DNA from: Gracilariopsis chorda
Lineage: Eukaryota; Rhodophyta; Florideophyceae; Gracilariales; Gracilariaceae
Length of the DNA: 64,000 bases
Direction: 5' to 3'
Assembly: GCA_003194525.1 (NCBI GenBank)
Contig: NBIV01000001.1
Span: 1,292,647 to 1,356,646 of the forward strand
Shown here: piece after piece, positions 8,996-20,800 of the stretch
Position numbering within the stretch: the stretch's first letter is position 1
How the letters are laid out: each line of letters opens with the position of its first letter
Program-made: the position numbers and the translations under genes
Notes under the pieces: model-generated
What the model saw: the letters and a program-made list of their open reading frames with translations, nothing else
What the model was told of the DNA's origin: nothing
Databases searched by the model: none

Positions 8996-11900
8996 ATGCT
9001 CTCTACGGGAACCAATTTCAGAGACCCCCGGCTTGCTGGGCGCGACCCGACGCGCGTTCGTGATGAAATGCGCCGGGATGCCGCCCGCCCCCTCAAACGC
9101 CTTCACTGGGCTCGTTCTCACCCATCTTCCCATGCCCCCTTTAACTTTCTATTGATAACTAATCTAAACGACAACGTTTCCGTACCCCTATTAACATCCG
9201 AACTATCTGACATCGGAACTGTTCGACATGTCAACATTCCCATAGTCAATGGTCGAAGCGCCGGTATCGCGTCAGTCAGACTTCCCTCCGTCGCCAAACC
9301 GCAACCATTTGTTTCCAAATTCAATGGTTATTCCCTTTTCGGCAAACAGCTTTGCGTGAAACCCGACCGTCATGCAACTCAGTTTGCATCCCTTTTGCAT
9401 CACTTGAACAACCCCAAGAGTTCGAACGACGACAGCACCCCGCCCACAAAGGACACTCAAGCTGATTCCAACTCTCCCAACTTGTCAATCGCTTCACAGA
9501 GTGATCGAGATGTTCCACCTCCCCCTCCTCCAGTCCCACCGAAACGCAATTCGTTTCATGCCAAATCCCCCATCGGCAAGAGACCCCGTCAGCACCCCGA
9601 ACCCAATTTTCTAACTCGCAATGGAGCGACCCCTGCAAACTATTTCAAGCATCCAGATTCCGCTACGAGGAATGATTCCCGTCGCCAATTCAGCAATAGA
9701 ACACCATCCAGGCACCATTCTCATCAACATTTCACACCCTCCGGACCACGCCGTGAACAATACTATGGACATGATCCACGCGCCAATCCGCCACGCTTAG
9801 ACCCGCATTCTCGCAAGCCAATGCCTCATGAGACTTCGCTGGATCGGTTTTCTCGGCATCGTCGTCATGAACTTCATTCCCCTCATTCGCTGCATAGACA
9901 CCGCGACCACCCACGTAATCGTTACCACAGATACGATGATGAAACTCCACCACACCGTTTTCGTCACAGGGGTCTACATCCATCTCCAGAAAGACGTTAC
10001 AACGACGTTTACCGAGATCGCAGGGGCCACACCACCCCTGAAAGGCGCCCCACACAATCAATGAACGATCGCTCCTTGAGGTCCACTGAGCGCGCTACGA
10101 GGCAAGAGTACAACAGATACCCGCCCGTCAATTCATCCGTCAATCCGTTTAGGCGTCCCGCAATCGTCTTGAACGGTGCACCATCGAGTATCACCCCTGC
10201 CGAAATTTTGTCGCGTTTTCGAGACTTCAGGCCTGAGAGGATTCTACGGGGCAGCAAGCCTGGCGTTCTAACTCTCGTATTTTCGCGTTTAACGGATCGT
10301 GAAGATGCGCTCCGTGATGGATGCTTCATAATGAAGGGCAAGCATGTCTCACCGGACCCTATCCTCACTGCAGTTGACGGTACTTCTCCATATTCTGCTC
10401 GTGTATCTTCTTCTCCTTGTAAGCCTGACAGTGACCGGCAACGAGCTTTACCACATCGTACCCCGCAACGATCGACATACGATTCCAAACGAGAACCTGA
10501 TTCAGAAAGACATCGTCATTCCTTAGCACGAGGGGAACGCAGCTCGCAGGCATCTAGGTCGCCGTTTTTGGGAAATGGGCATGCTTCGGCGGAAGGATCA
10601 CGTTTTCGTCGCAAGCTCAAGGCACCAAGGTCGCTTGACGAAAGAGGTCCTTCAGGCTCCCACGACAAAACTGCGCAGTCACGAAGGAAACAACTAGAAG
10701 ATGATTCTACGCCGCGTGTAGCAGAATGCGAGGTAATACCCGATTCGCGTATCGTTCCTGAAGCAAGTCATGGACGTAGTGAAAAGGATCAGGAGAATGG
10801 ATGGTTTCGTACTCCTAAACCTCCTAGAAGTGCTGAAACACCTTTTCATGATGCAAGCGAAGAAAAAAGCTCGACGTCGCGTCTTACCCGAGAATCCAGA
10901 GAAGCTGAAGTTGTCCCACAACTGGTGGAGAAGATTGCAAATTCCACTCCACCTAAACCACGTGAAGAAGATGAGAATTCTGTCAATGTCTCAAAACGGA
11001 AAGCTATGAATGAGGATGAGCTGTTTGAGGAAGTTTTCCGGCATGCTGTTGATAGTGTTTCCAAGCAACATTCCGAGCTTGAGGTCAAACGATGTGGCGC
11101 ACTTGTAGCGAAGCCTGTTTTTGATTTCATATCCTTAAGGAAGCAAGAGGAAAAGAAGAGGGCTGCTGAGGTTAAAACGAAAGCCGTTCTGGATGCGGTG
11201 CAAAGGTTTCCCTCCTCTGCAGATGCATTTAAGAAGCAGCATTTCCTGAAAGTTGACAGAAGCACGAAAGATTCAGGGACCACTGTACCAAACGATTCTA
11301 AACTTGAACAAGATTCTGAATCACCTCGGAAACGACGGCGGACGCGATTTTCCGACGCAGCGAGCGAAAAGAAGAAAGATGTTCCAGAATGTGCGGTTTT
11401 CCAAAGCACTGATTTGTCTGTGGATAATCATTATTCAGTGAGTACTGGGAAGAGAAAGGTTATCTGTTCCAATGATGATAGTTCGAGAAAAAACTTTGAA
11501 ACTGCTTCTAGAGATCTACCGCCAGCAAACGCTAATGGGTCGGAAAGGTCCAGTTCCACCGCTAGTAAGGTCTCTAGTGATTCTTCAAAGCAAGGTAAAA
11601 GGGAGGAGCGGGACAGTAAACTGGACAGCGATGTGGTAATGGACGAAAGCATTGACACCAATGGACATATAACAGATGCACCGGGAGACCAGCAAGATTC
11701 TTCAGAAGAGATCAAGCAAGGAATCCAAGAGGACACCTCCGCTGAAGAACAAACGAGTCATGAGAAAGGGGCTGGGTCGAATGTAACTCATGAAAGCACA
11801 AAAACATCATCTACGTTCGCCCGGAAAAGTGAAGTGAATCCATCCAAGCCCGCGATACAATCTGCGTTGTCGAGGCTTGACAAAGAGCTTGAAAGGAACG

Positions 11901-13051
11901 TCCCAATCCGCGGTATGAGGTCCTCATCTCTCTCTGTCGTGCAAACTGACTCCGTTGTCCCTGCTTTAAAGCTCCGTTTACCATTTCCTACGGTGTTGGC
12001 GCCAAAGACATCCCACGAGAAAGAAGCCAAGCGCAATGCCGGAGCTGAGGATAAGCAACGGTCCAAACTGAAGAAATCAGCCGCTTCTACCAGGAAGGCG
12101 TCTCGAAAATTATCAAAGTCAAGCAAAGCGAAGAAGAAGACGAGAGCTGGGAAGTCTTTGATGAATAAGGCGGACAAGAAAGCGAAGTCTGTAGCGTCTA
12201 GTACATCTATTTCATCAGGAGACGGTCCCGAAGTTTCTTCGTCCGTTGCGAGCAACCTGAATCAAACAGTACTTTGTGCAGACGAGTCGAAGAAACCAAA
12301 GTCTTTAACATCGGATGGGGTGATCCCAACCGATTTGGAACAGCAGAAAGACAAATGCGGGCATGATGGTGTTCAAGGCGAGAACTCTGTTGATTTTAAT
12401 GATGACGGCGATGAGAGCACTTGCGCACGAACTTTCATCTACCGCCGTGATCAGAACAGGAACAGGAGCCGGAAGAAGCTTCGTCTGGATAACTTTGCTG
12501 GAAAATCGGTGCGTTCCTCAAGACAATGTCGACAGGAAACTCGATTATACAAGAAAGGCATAAGTCAGATTAAGCCCAAGAATGATGACTTTATTAACCT
12601 GAATAGTTTACAACAGCGATGGAAGAAAGTGCAATTCGACCGGTCTCAGATCCATGGCATGGGGCTGTACGCAAATGAGCACATTGAAACTGATGAATTT
12701 GTGATCGAGTACATTGGTGATCTTGTTCGCAGGACGGTTGCTGATCTTCGCGAAAAGGAGTATACAAGACAAGGTATGGGCGACAGCTACCTGTTTCGGT
12801 TGGACTCGGAAATGGTTGTTGATGCGACAAGACGAGGAGGCATCGCTCGGTTCATTAACCACAGCTGCAACCCAAATCTCATTGCGCGGACAATCTCCGT
12901 AGATGGGCGCAGCACGATAGCGTTTTACAGCAAACGAACTATTAATGTGGGTGAAGAGTTGACCTACGATTATAAGTTTGATTACGAAGCGGAGGATAAG
13001 AAGATCCCTTGCCTTTGTAACGCATTTAACTGTCGAAAGTATCTTAATTGA
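8996..13051 (+). CDS. SET1: SET1-type histone H3K4 methyltransferase
   Basis: 1351 residues, intronless, from the first ATG at 8996. Residues about 48-123 (FNFLLITNLNDNVSV onward) and about 384-456 (RRPAIVLNGAPSSITPAEI onward) each have the beta-alpha-beta pattern of a weak RRM, as in the two RRMs of fungal SET1. A long disordered middle rich in Arg, His, Ser and Lys follows. An n-SET-like basic segment (about 1148-1208) leads to the SET domain (about 1211-1331): IHGMGLYANEHI, EYIGDLVR, the SAM and catalytic motif RFINHSCNPN, and EELTYDYKFDYE. The end is a post-SET zinc site, CLCNAFNC. SET1 is the catalytic core of COMPASS, which methylates H3K4 at active promoters. The WDR5-binding Win motif was not located with certainty. 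Confidence 0.92.
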   Translation: MLSTGTNFRDPRLAGRDPTRVRDEMRRDAARPLKRLHWARSHPSSHAPFNFLLITNLNDNVSVPLLTSELSDIGTVRHVNIPIVNGRSAGIASVRLPSVAKPQPFVSKFNGYSLFGKQLCVKPDRHATQFASLLHHLNNPKSSNDDSTPPTKDTQADSNSPNLSIASQSDRDVPPPPPPVPPKRNSFHAKSPIGKRPRQHPEPNFLTRNGATPANYFKHPDSATRNDSRRQFSNRTPSRHHSHQHFTPSGPRREQYYGHDPRANPPRLDPHSRKPMPHETSLDRFSRHRRHELHSPHSLHRHRDHPRNRYHRYDDETPPHRFRHRGLHPSPERRYNDVYRDRRGHTTPERRPTQSMNDRSLRSTERATRQEYNRYPPVNSSVNPFRRPAIVLNGAPSSITPAEILSRFRDFRPERILRGSKPGVLTLVFSRLTDREDALRDGCFIMKGKHVSPDPILTAVDGTSPYSARVSSSPCKPDSDRQRALPHRTPQRSTYDSKREPDSERHRHSLARGERSSQASRSPFLGNGHASAEGSRFRRKLKAPRSLDERGPSGSHDKTAQSRRKQLEDDSTPRVAECEVIPDSRIVPEASHGRSEKDQENGWFRTPKPPRSAETPFHDASEEKSSTSRLTRESREAEVVPQLVEKIANSTPPKPREEDENSVNVSKRKAMNEDELFEEVFRHAVDSVSKQHSELEVKRCGALVAKPVFDFISLRKQEEKKRAAEVKTKAVLDAVQRFPSSADAFKKQHFLKVDRSTKDSGTTVPNDSKLEQDSESPRKRRRTRFSDAASEKKKDVPECAVFQSTDLSVDNHYSVSTGKRKVICSNDDSSRKNFETASRDLPPANANGSERSSSTASKVSSDSSKQGKREERDSKLDSDVVMDESIDTNGHITDAPGDQQDSSEEIKQGIQEDTSAEEQTSHEKGAGSNVTHESTKTSSTFARKSEVNPSKPAIQSALSRLDKELERNVPIRGMRSSSLSVVQTDSVVPALKLRLPFPTVLAPKTSHEKEAKRNAGAEDKQRSKLKKSAASTRKASRKLSKSSKAKKKTRAGKSLMNKADKKAKSVASSTSISSGDGPEVSSSVASNLNQTVLCADESKKPKSLTSDGVIPTDLEQQKDKCGHDGVQGENSVDFNDDGDESTCARTFIYRRDQNRNRSRKKLRLDNFAGKSVRSSRQCRQETRLYKKGISQIKPKNDDFINLNSLQQRWKKVQFDRSQIHGMGLYANEHIETDEFVIEYIGDLVRRTVADLREKEYTRQGMGDSYLFRLDSEMVVDATRRGGIARFINHSCNPNLIARTISVDGRSTIAFYSKRTINVGEELTYDYKFDYEAEDKKIPCLCNAFNCRKYLN

Positions 13052-14113
13052 CTTCGTATTAAAGAGCATAAAGTGTATATGTAATTCTAACTGAATATCA
13101 GTTCCAAGCCGTGCGTTCCGCGACGCTCTGTGGTAGGCTTGCCTACAGACAAAGATGGTTGTCATAACCGAGACGACTAGGCCAAATCCGGTATGCACTA
13201 ATGACGGTCGCAGCTGGTACACGTATATCCTCCACCACAATGGTCTCGTGTGCATGAGTGCTATCTGCTTTCCGTCTGGTATACCGTTTGGTATGTTAGA
13301 ACTTCACGCACTTTTCTGAAGAAAGGAACCGGCAATCACCTGCCGTGCGACCTATGTAGTTGCAAAATCTTTTGGAACCGCTTCGACAGAGTCATATTCT
13401 TGCCAATACACGGTCAAGGCATATTCATAATGCTGTCCATAACTGGAGATGGTCTCTGGTTCTTGATCTCCAGGAGACCTCTGTCGCAGAGTGTTGGTAC
13501 AGTTCACCGCTGCAGGGCAAGCCTTGCCTTCCTCTGCCTTCTAAATGCCACTCTGCTCATCCTTGCCTTGCCCCCGTAGATACAAGTGTGCCTGCTCCAG
13601 TGGTGAATGTACCAAACGGTGGGCCGTGTCGAGCTGCCCCCCCGTGCTCGGCCAAATGGTAGAGTGAAGGCTAGCAATCCTAACCGTTCACGGCCTGAGC
13701 CAGGCCGCCTGGGATTGTTCAAGGCGAGCACGCATTGAACAAAGATTTCTTGAGATTTCTTGAAATCTAAAAGATTTAACTTTGGCAAACATTTGATACC
13801 CTTGGTACAGTACCAACGGTAGTCTACTACGGTACACTTGCTTCTGTACAGGAACGCTTCCCAGTTTGTGTGACGTTTTTGCTAGCTGCGGTTCTCTACT
13901 CGTTTTGGCGGGAAAACTCCAAGCTCCTGCTTGCAAACAGCGCAGCACCTCAGCCCAAGTCAGTGACCGAAGCCGCGCGATAAGTTCTTCCACAGGTTCT
14001 CATCGCATTGAATTGCATGCAACACTGTTCGGACTCAAGTCACCGGCTACATATAAGCTCACCGACCAATATAAGCTCTTACATCTACTGCTTTCACTGG
14101 GTTTCGATGCACG
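13052..14113. other. Intergenic region between SET1 and MSH3
   Basis: About 1.06 kb holding the SET1 3' end and the MSH3 promoter. Small hairpins occur (GTAGGC-TT-GCCTAC near 13131; GGTACAGTACC and GTAGTCTACTAC near 13805-13840). Frames around 13250-13990 show no domains. No tRNA is convincing. Confidence 0.4.
14049..14077 (+). promoter_or_regulatory. Duplicated TATA-like element upstream of MSH3
   Basis: ATATAAGCTC occurs twice, about 19 bases apart, 37-65 bases before the MSH3 ATG at 14114. Spacing suits a core promoter with a short 5' UTR. Assignment rests on sequence match only. Confidence 0.35.
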
Positions 14114-17100
14114 ATGCCTGCCAAGAATGCTGCCAGAAAGAAGATGAAGCCGAAAGCACAAAAGTCCAAGCGACACCAAATGCTCATATCTCGCTTTTTT
14201 GCTCCGGCTACCACAAAACAACCCTCAAAACCAAACACCACATCGACTAAAAATCAGGATACTACTCCTATTCAATCATCTGCGCAGAAACAACAACTCC
14301 ACTCCAAGAAGGAAGGGTCACAGAATGTATCAAAAGCAATGCCGTCGCAACCGTCCGAACAAAAGGAAGTTGGCAACAAGTCAGAAGAGCGTCCTGCACC
14401 GTCCCCACATAACAGTGAGTGCCCGGCCACTCCAACTAAGGCTTCGGCGCAAACCGGTCACGATGACCAAACCGCTCACATTGAAAGCGTATCCAATTCC
14501 AACCGCCCGGAACCAGACACACCTGTAACAGCCGTAGCACTCTCGCCTTCCCAGAATGCGGAGACGGCTTCGAACTCTTCGTCCCCAGTGCGACGAATTC
14601 CTAGAAGAAAGAGGCGTTTGTTTGTGGTTGACGATGATGACGAAGGTAGCGATGAAGAACCTAGCCAAAAGAAGATGAAATCTGATGACCCTGACTTCGA
14701 AATGGGTCACAGTAGAGATCAATCTGACGACGCAGACGACGAACTTGAACAAGTAATGTCTGATGACTTGTGTGAAGAGGGTGCTCACGAAAGTGACATG
14801 GAAGTAGAAGAAAAGGATACAGCGCAACGCACAGGATTCGACGCGTTGTCTTCTTTTGAATTTCACCAAGGACAAGAACCGAAAGCCATTACTCGAGATT
14901 CCAAGCGAAGAAAGAAGTTCAATCAGAAAATTGGCCGTCTTGAACAAAACAGCTTCTTTTTGCGCCGGACCGGTGGTGGTGCTGCTGACATTGTTGAAGA
15001 GAAGCGCAATGTCAAGAAAACTCTCAAGTATACACCTCTAGAGACTCAGATCGTCAAGCTTCGAAAGCAGCACCCAGATATGGTTTTAGTCGTGGAGTGC
15101 GGATATAAGTATAGACTTTTCGATAAGGACGCAACGATTGCCTCAAAGGTGCTACGTGTCGCATCATTCTTTGACCACAACTTTTTGACCGCTAGCTTCC
15201 CGACCCACCGCCTCCCGTTTCACGTTCGCCGCCTAGTCGAGGCAGGACACAAGGTAGGGGTCATTTCGCAAAGTGAAACTGCGGCACTCAAGAAAGCGAG
15301 CAGCAAATCTTCGGGCCTCTTCGAGCGAAAGCTATCAGCTGTGTACACGAAAGGAACGATAATGGCTGACGGTAAGCTTGGTGGCGCTAAAGGGTTAGGG
15401 AATGCAGCTCTTTCGAATGCGGCGTTTTACATCATGACGATACTTGAAGTGGATTCTACTCAAGTGGACGATTTTGACAACAAGAAATGGATCGCTATTG
15501 CTGCGGTGGATTCTGCCTCTGGTGATGTATTCTATGATTCATTTGAGGACGACGCTTTACGATCAGACCTTGAGTCGAGACTTGTGACAATCGAACCTGT
15601 AGAGATTCTAATGCCCAAGACCCCATGTTCCAAAGCCACCGAAATCGCTGTAAAGGGATATTGCGAAGCGATGAATTCACGGCTTGAAAGGATGGCCAAA
15701 GACGCCTTCAATCCTGAAGCCGTAGAAGAAGAGATAAGGTCAAAAGTACAAAACAGCATCTCCCCGCAACAACACTCCGAATCCCATATTGTATCGTGTG
15801 TAGGTGCACTTATTGAATACTTGAAGCAGTTCAAACTGGAGCTTTCTGTGACAAAGGCCATGGAGTACAAAGAGTTTCAAACAAAGCGACAAATGAAGAT
15901 TGGGGCGGACGTCCTGAGAAATTTGGAGGTGTTTGGGAATTCTAATAATGGTTCTACGTATGGATCTTTGGTAGGACTTGTGAATCGCACGAAGACAGCA
16001 TTTGGAAACCGGCAAATGAGGCAGTGGCTCTCTCATCCTTTAGTTAAGGGAAAAGAGATAAGGGATCGTCTCGACACGGTTGCCTACCTCTGCATGGTTG
16101 TCAAGGATAATAGAGAGGTAGGAGAAGCTGCATTGGTAATTGATAACGCTTTATCGAGTTTGATCTGTCGCTTGGCAAAGCTCCCAGATCTCGATCAAGC
16201 TTTGACTAGAATTGCCTGTCACAAATCGACACCATCAGAGCTCGTAACGATACTTACTTCCATGCAAGATGTTTGTGAGAAACTCACGGGCATCAAGTGT
16301 GAGAGCGCAAAATCTTCTCTACCGACCCTTCTGGCCAAGCTGGTTTCCTCCGCACCGGACATTGCTGTCATAATGAATGATCCGATTGTCCAAGTACTGA
16401 AACAGGAGCAAGCTTCCATGGACAAGTATAACGACTTGTTCGATATCGACGAATTAGCAAGAGAGGCCCTTCTTGATAGTGAATCAAAGCTTCAGTTCAT
16501 ATCGCACGCTGAAGAGCTTCAGAAGGCAAACGATGCACTCAGAGCAGCAGAAAGGGGGATGGTGAAGATATTGAGACGACTTCGCGAAGAGCACTCGAAT
16601 CCAAAATGGGAATGGAAGAAAGTAGCCCAAGAAGAATACCTTATTGAAGTTCCTGTGGGTCGTGCATCTTCACTACCGAGGTCCTGGACGATTGTAAGCC
16701 AAACAAAAGCGTTGAAGAGGTTCCGACCTCCAGAAGCTGATCGTGGTTACGACAAAGTGCGCTGTTCTCGGGAAACAAGAGATGCCTTGGCATCGAAGTG
16801 TTGGCTTTCGTACTTAAAGATGTTCGCTGAACTTGCACAGCCTCTCCGCGTTGTTGTGCGAGTCCTGGCAGATCTCGATTGTCTCTCAGCACTAGCTGAG
16901 GTTGCTTGTATGCCGGGTTATACAAAACCGGAAATTGAGACAGACCCAAACAAACCAGCTGGCTTGATTGCCGAGGATGCTCGCCACCCTCTCACAGAAC
17001 TGCTCCCTTCTTGCTCGTCCTATGTTCCTAATAACATTCACCTTGGGAGTGGTGAGCATGAGATCGCATTGATCATCAGTGGGCCAAATTATGGGGGTAA

Positions 17101-17836
17101 GTCATCTTACGCACGAATGGCCGCCCTGATTGTGATTCTAGCCCAACTGGGATCATTCGTTCCAGCTGCCTCTGCCAAACTTTGTCCTTACGACTCTATA
17201 TATGCAAGGATGGGGTCTTCCGATTCAATTTCAAAGGGGATGAGTTCGTTGATGGTAGAACTAGCAGAAACATCACGAATCTTGAGCGCCGCATCTCGAA
17301 ACTCTCTCGTTGTAATGGATGAACTCGGTAGAGGAACTTCCACCCACGACGGGACCGCCATTGCCTATGCAACTTTGTCGCATCTTGTTGCAAATACTGG
17401 TTGCACTACATTGTTTGTAACACACTTTCCAATGATTGCATCACTTCGTGGTCTCTATCCTCATCTTATTCGAGCTTCATATATGGACTATCTGGAAGTG
17501 AAGGATGGAATGATTAATGCACTATCTCCAGAGGTGGACGATTCTGGGCTTAAGAACAGCTCGTCTCAAGAACAGATCAAGTCCAGAATTATATTTCTTT
17601 ACAAGTTAACGGATGGTGTGGCTCCCAGTAGTTATGGTCTGAATGTTGCACGACTTGCAGGAATACCCGAAGAAGTTATTGATGAGGCACAGGCCAAGGC
17701 ATTCGACTTAGAAACGTCAATGAAGCTTCAGAAAAAAGACGGGGAGATGGCACATCTCATGGGAAATGCTCTTTGGCAGCGAAACGATGTGGTACAATAT
17801 ATTTCCCGCATAGTAGAACAAGGCTCTAAGACCTGA
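14114..17836 (+). CDS. MSH3: MutS homolog MSH3, mismatch repair ATPase
   Basis: 1240 residues in one exon from an ATG at 14114. The N-terminus carries a PCNA-binding PIP box at residues 22-29 (QMLISRFF), followed by a disordered region with acidic stretches. The mismatch-binding domain I starts near 305 with TPLETQIVKLRKQHPD, ECGYKYR and FPTHRLPFHVRRLVEAG. These words are diagnostic of MSH3 rather than MSH6, which has a Phe-Glu mismatch motif instead. The connector, lever and clamp domains follow. The ATPase has Walker A SGPNYGGKSSYAR (about 990), a conserved MSSLMVELAET loop, Walker B and signature VVMDELGRGTSTHDG (about 1066) and TTLFVTHF. MSH2-MSH3 (MutS-beta) recognises insertion/deletion loops and some recombination intermediates. 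All ATPase motifs are intact. It converges with FANCI, with 52 bases between stop codons. Confidence 0.92.
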   Translation: MPAKNAARKKMKPKAQKSKRHQMLISRFFAPATTKQPSKPNTTSTKNQDTTPIQSSAQKQQLHSKKEGSQNVSKAMPSQPSEQKEVGNKSEERPAPSPHNSECPATPTKASAQTGHDDQTAHIESVSNSNRPEPDTPVTAVALSPSQNAETASNSSSPVRRIPRRKRRLFVVDDDDEGSDEEPSQKKMKSDDPDFEMGHSRDQSDDADDELEQVMSDDLCEEGAHESDMEVEEKDTAQRTGFDALSSFEFHQGQEPKAITRDSKRRKKFNQKIGRLEQNSFFLRRTGGGAADIVEEKRNVKKTLKYTPLETQIVKLRKQHPDMVLVVECGYKYRLFDKDATIASKVLRVASFFDHNFLTASFPTHRLPFHVRRLVEAGHKVGVISQSETAALKKASSKSSGLFERKLSAVYTKGTIMADGKLGGAKGLGNAALSNAAFYIMTILEVDSTQVDDFDNKKWIAIAAVDSASGDVFYDSFEDDALRSDLESRLVTIEPVEILMPKTPCSKATEIAVKGYCEAMNSRLERMAKDAFNPEAVEEEIRSKVQNSISPQQHSESHIVSCVGALIEYLKQFKLELSVTKAMEYKEFQTKRQMKIGADVLRNLEVFGNSNNGSTYGSLVGLVNRTKTAFGNRQMRQWLSHPLVKGKEIRDRLDTVAYLCMVVKDNREVGEAALVIDNALSSLICRLAKLPDLDQALTRIACHKSTPSELVTILTSMQDVCEKLTGIKCESAKSSLPTLLAKLVSSAPDIAVIMNDPIVQVLKQEQASMDKYNDLFDIDELAREALLDSESKLQFISHAEELQKANDALRAAERGMVKILRRLREEHSNPKWEWKKVAQEEYLIEVPVGRASSLPRSWTIVSQTKALKRFRPPEADRGYDKVRCSRETRDALASKCWLSYLKMFAELAQPLRVVVRVLADLDCLSALAEVACMPGYTKPEIETDPNKPAGLIAEDARHPLTELLPSCSSYVPNNIHLGSGEHEIALIISGPNYGGKSSYARMAALIVILAQLGSFVPAASAKLCPYDSIYARMGSSDSISKGMSSLMVELAETSRILSAASRNSLVVMDELGRGTSTHDGTAIAYATLSHLVANTGCTTLFVTHFPMIASLRGLYPHLIRASYMDYLEVKDGMINALSPEVDDSGLKNSSSQEQIKSRIIFLYKLTDGVAPSSYGLNVARLAGIPEEVIDEAQAKAFDLETSMKLQKKDGEMAHLMGNALWQRNDVVQYISRIVEQGSKT

Positions 17837-17888
17837 TACAAGGACTGCCAAGCTCGGTGAACAAACTCAGGTAGGAAGCCAGAAAGCG

Positions 17889-20800
17889 TTACATTTCAGT
17901 TGCATCCATAGGAACAATGAAATCTTCAAGATCTGCAAAATCATCGTCACCTCTTTCTTCTTGCAGCCAACCGTCGATGCCTGAATTCCGACTCCGAAGG
18001 CGCTGTCGCTTACGAGGGTGAGAAACGTGGACATGATCTGCTGACGCGTCCTTAGTGATAGCACCCAACGTTTTTCCTATCGCGCGATTCGTGCCCCCCT
18101 TGTTAAGACCTTTTACGACAGCTTTCCATTCCTTTAGTGTGCTTTCATCAAGTGTTTCCATTTTATCACGTATAACTTGCGAGACTTCAACTGATGTATT
18201 CTTTAATCTTTCCTCTTGAGAGGTTTTGTTAAGCCGAGATGTCGCATTCTCCGCAGCAAACACTGATGATTCCGCTGTTTCGTCGTACAAGTTCTGCAAT
18301 ATGCAGACTGCATCCTGAAACAAAGGCTTAAGGCGCCGGCCAGCCGATTCTCGCCTTATCGCCTTCAAGACTAGCCGCAGCTTGATTTCGGCACATTCAA
18401 TAAGTCCAAGAACAATGTAGTCGATTTTCCTCACTAGCACACCCGGCCATGCCTGCTGTTTTGGAGAAACTAGCTTTGCAAAGCTAGTGCTACAAAAATC
18501 CTTCAGTATGCTTGCAATGTGCACCGAGTCGCATCCTTCAACTCTATGTAACAGTGGGACTACTTCCCGTTCTTCCTTCGTCAAAAACCGATGTTCCTGA
18601 ACTTCGTGAGCAATAACGCTTTGACAGTGTCCGAGAAAGGTGACAATGGAAACCAGGCCTACTTCCGCGGTTTCGTCAAGACACAAGGATGTGATAGTTT
18701 TAGATTCAGAACTGAGAGATGGCAGGGTCTGGAAGCGACGCGGATCGCTTTGCTTTTCGGTAGCCCCATGCTTATCCTCTTCCGTCTTCGGAGAACGTTT
18801 TCTCGCTGCATGGTTTTCATCTTCGACCTCATCCTTCTTTTCTTGAGCAGACCGACGAGTATCATCCGGTTCTTCATCGTCTCCTTTCTCACGATCCGAA
18901 TGCCTCGTGTCCAGAGCTACACCTTCCGCAACAATGTCCGCATCGAAGTCCATCACGTTAAGCTTTTCATCTTCAACATCATCCCTAGAGAACTGGGAGT
19001 TAATAAGTGATGAACTGTTCCCAAGCCATATTAACACACCCCGAATGAAGTCCATAGCCGCTGTTCTATCGAGACATTGCAAACAAAGCCGAAGCATCTC
19101 TCGCAGTACAGTGACATGTCGTACGGAGTACTCTCGCAAAATATCTGTTATTGCAGAGAAGACTTGTGTTCCCGCCTCCCGAAAGTAATCCTCTCGTTTG
19201 GTTCGTATTGTCTGCATAAAAAAAGCTATCAATTCCATGTAGGTAAGGGTGAGTCCAACGCTCATGCTGTTTGCAAACTCTAGACGCACAATGTTTAAGA
19301 GAATGCACACAACCCTGTCTGCTGTCTTCACCCATTGGTCCGCCGGTGTGCAGTCTTTGGAAGTTTCTGCGCGCTTCGCTTCAGCCGAACGGCTTTTCAC
19401 GACATGGAGATCCGCAAACGGAGCCAGCAGTTCGGAGAAAGTTTGCAGTTCGTCAGCTATGTAGCCATAGGAACACAGACATATAAGCACACTCAAGGCT
19501 GCGTTTCGAATTGTAATACATAGTGACGGACCCTGGTTCTGTATATTCCGGACTTCTATCGCTTTCCGAACATCGGCTGGTAGATGAACATGTGACAAGA
19601 GGTGGTGATACAGCCCAGCCGTTCTTGGCTCTTGTGTGGAATCATCGTCCTTTTTCGAGACCGAAAGTATTTTCTCAGGGCTGTGTCCTCCGTTGCAGTG
19701 ATTGGACTCGTCCAAAGCTTCGAGATGAGAGCTGAGAGATGGTACAGTTAGGTGTGTTAATCTCCATGAACAATTCTCAGTGTACAATGAACCTAGAACA
19801 TCCACCATCTCTTTGACTTCTTGGCGTTTTGGGAACTTCTCTGGGTCCTCAAGGAGGCCATCTTTCATATCAACGCGCAGCCGTCGCAGAATCTCAGAAC
19901 ACACTTTCTTCTTTAGAATACGTGTAATCTCGTCGTCCTCTGTTTTATGTTCCACAGCCTTTAGCGCCTTCAGCCTCTCTCGAAACGTAAATGCATCACT
20001 CAGCATTGGTTGGGAAGAAGAGTTGTGAAGACCAAAAGACGCTTCTCGCGCTGCCACTGATGCAAATTGCACCAGCAGGTTGGAACCGGCCTTCAAGACT
20101 TCACCATTGCTTTTACTGTGAAGTGACGTTTTTCCTTCAAGATTGTCCCTCACAATCAGACTTATTCCGTACGCGGACAGGTGTTGCTCTCCAACACTCC
20201 CTGAGGCGCTGCTGAGAAGAATATCTAGCAAATCGCATAGTGTTTTCACCCTTGGAAGCACAGGGACTTTTGACCTACCATGCAGGGTGGCATCCGACAG
20301 CCCACCCGTATGGCTGCCAAGGTATGCGATGTGCCTTTCCATGAAATGTTGTATTTTCTTGTCGTCACATTGCTTGCTCAAACAAAACTTGGCCAACAAG
20401 CAGACAGGTTCTTTGAGTACATACTCACCGCAAAATTCGCCAAAACAGTTCGTTAAGTCCAACAAATTTTCGTCCTGAGTCGACCCTATCTGCTTGTTAG
20501 TGGACGATTCTGAGCTTTTCGTATGCTTGGCTTGCCTCTGGTACATGGACTTGAAGTGGTTCAAGAGCACTTCATCCAGGCTTTTCGTTCGCGTACTATA
20601 CTCTGGCTTTCTCTCAATAAATCTCAAGAGATGTATTATCAAATGAGATTTGACGGTGACGTCAGTCGTTTCCATCATTAGTTGAAGGGTTTCACAGCAC
20701 CCGCGAACTACATCATCAGATACGACTTGTTGGGACAGAAAAGTGAGAAGTCCAGTACAAGCTATTATCTGATACTTCCGAGATCTGGAGCTGGCAGCCT

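Noticed and set aside
13630..13700. tRNA-like D-arm (AAATGGTAGAGTG)
   Set aside because: The D-loop is too long, the anticodon stem does not pair and there is no TTC-containing T-loop.
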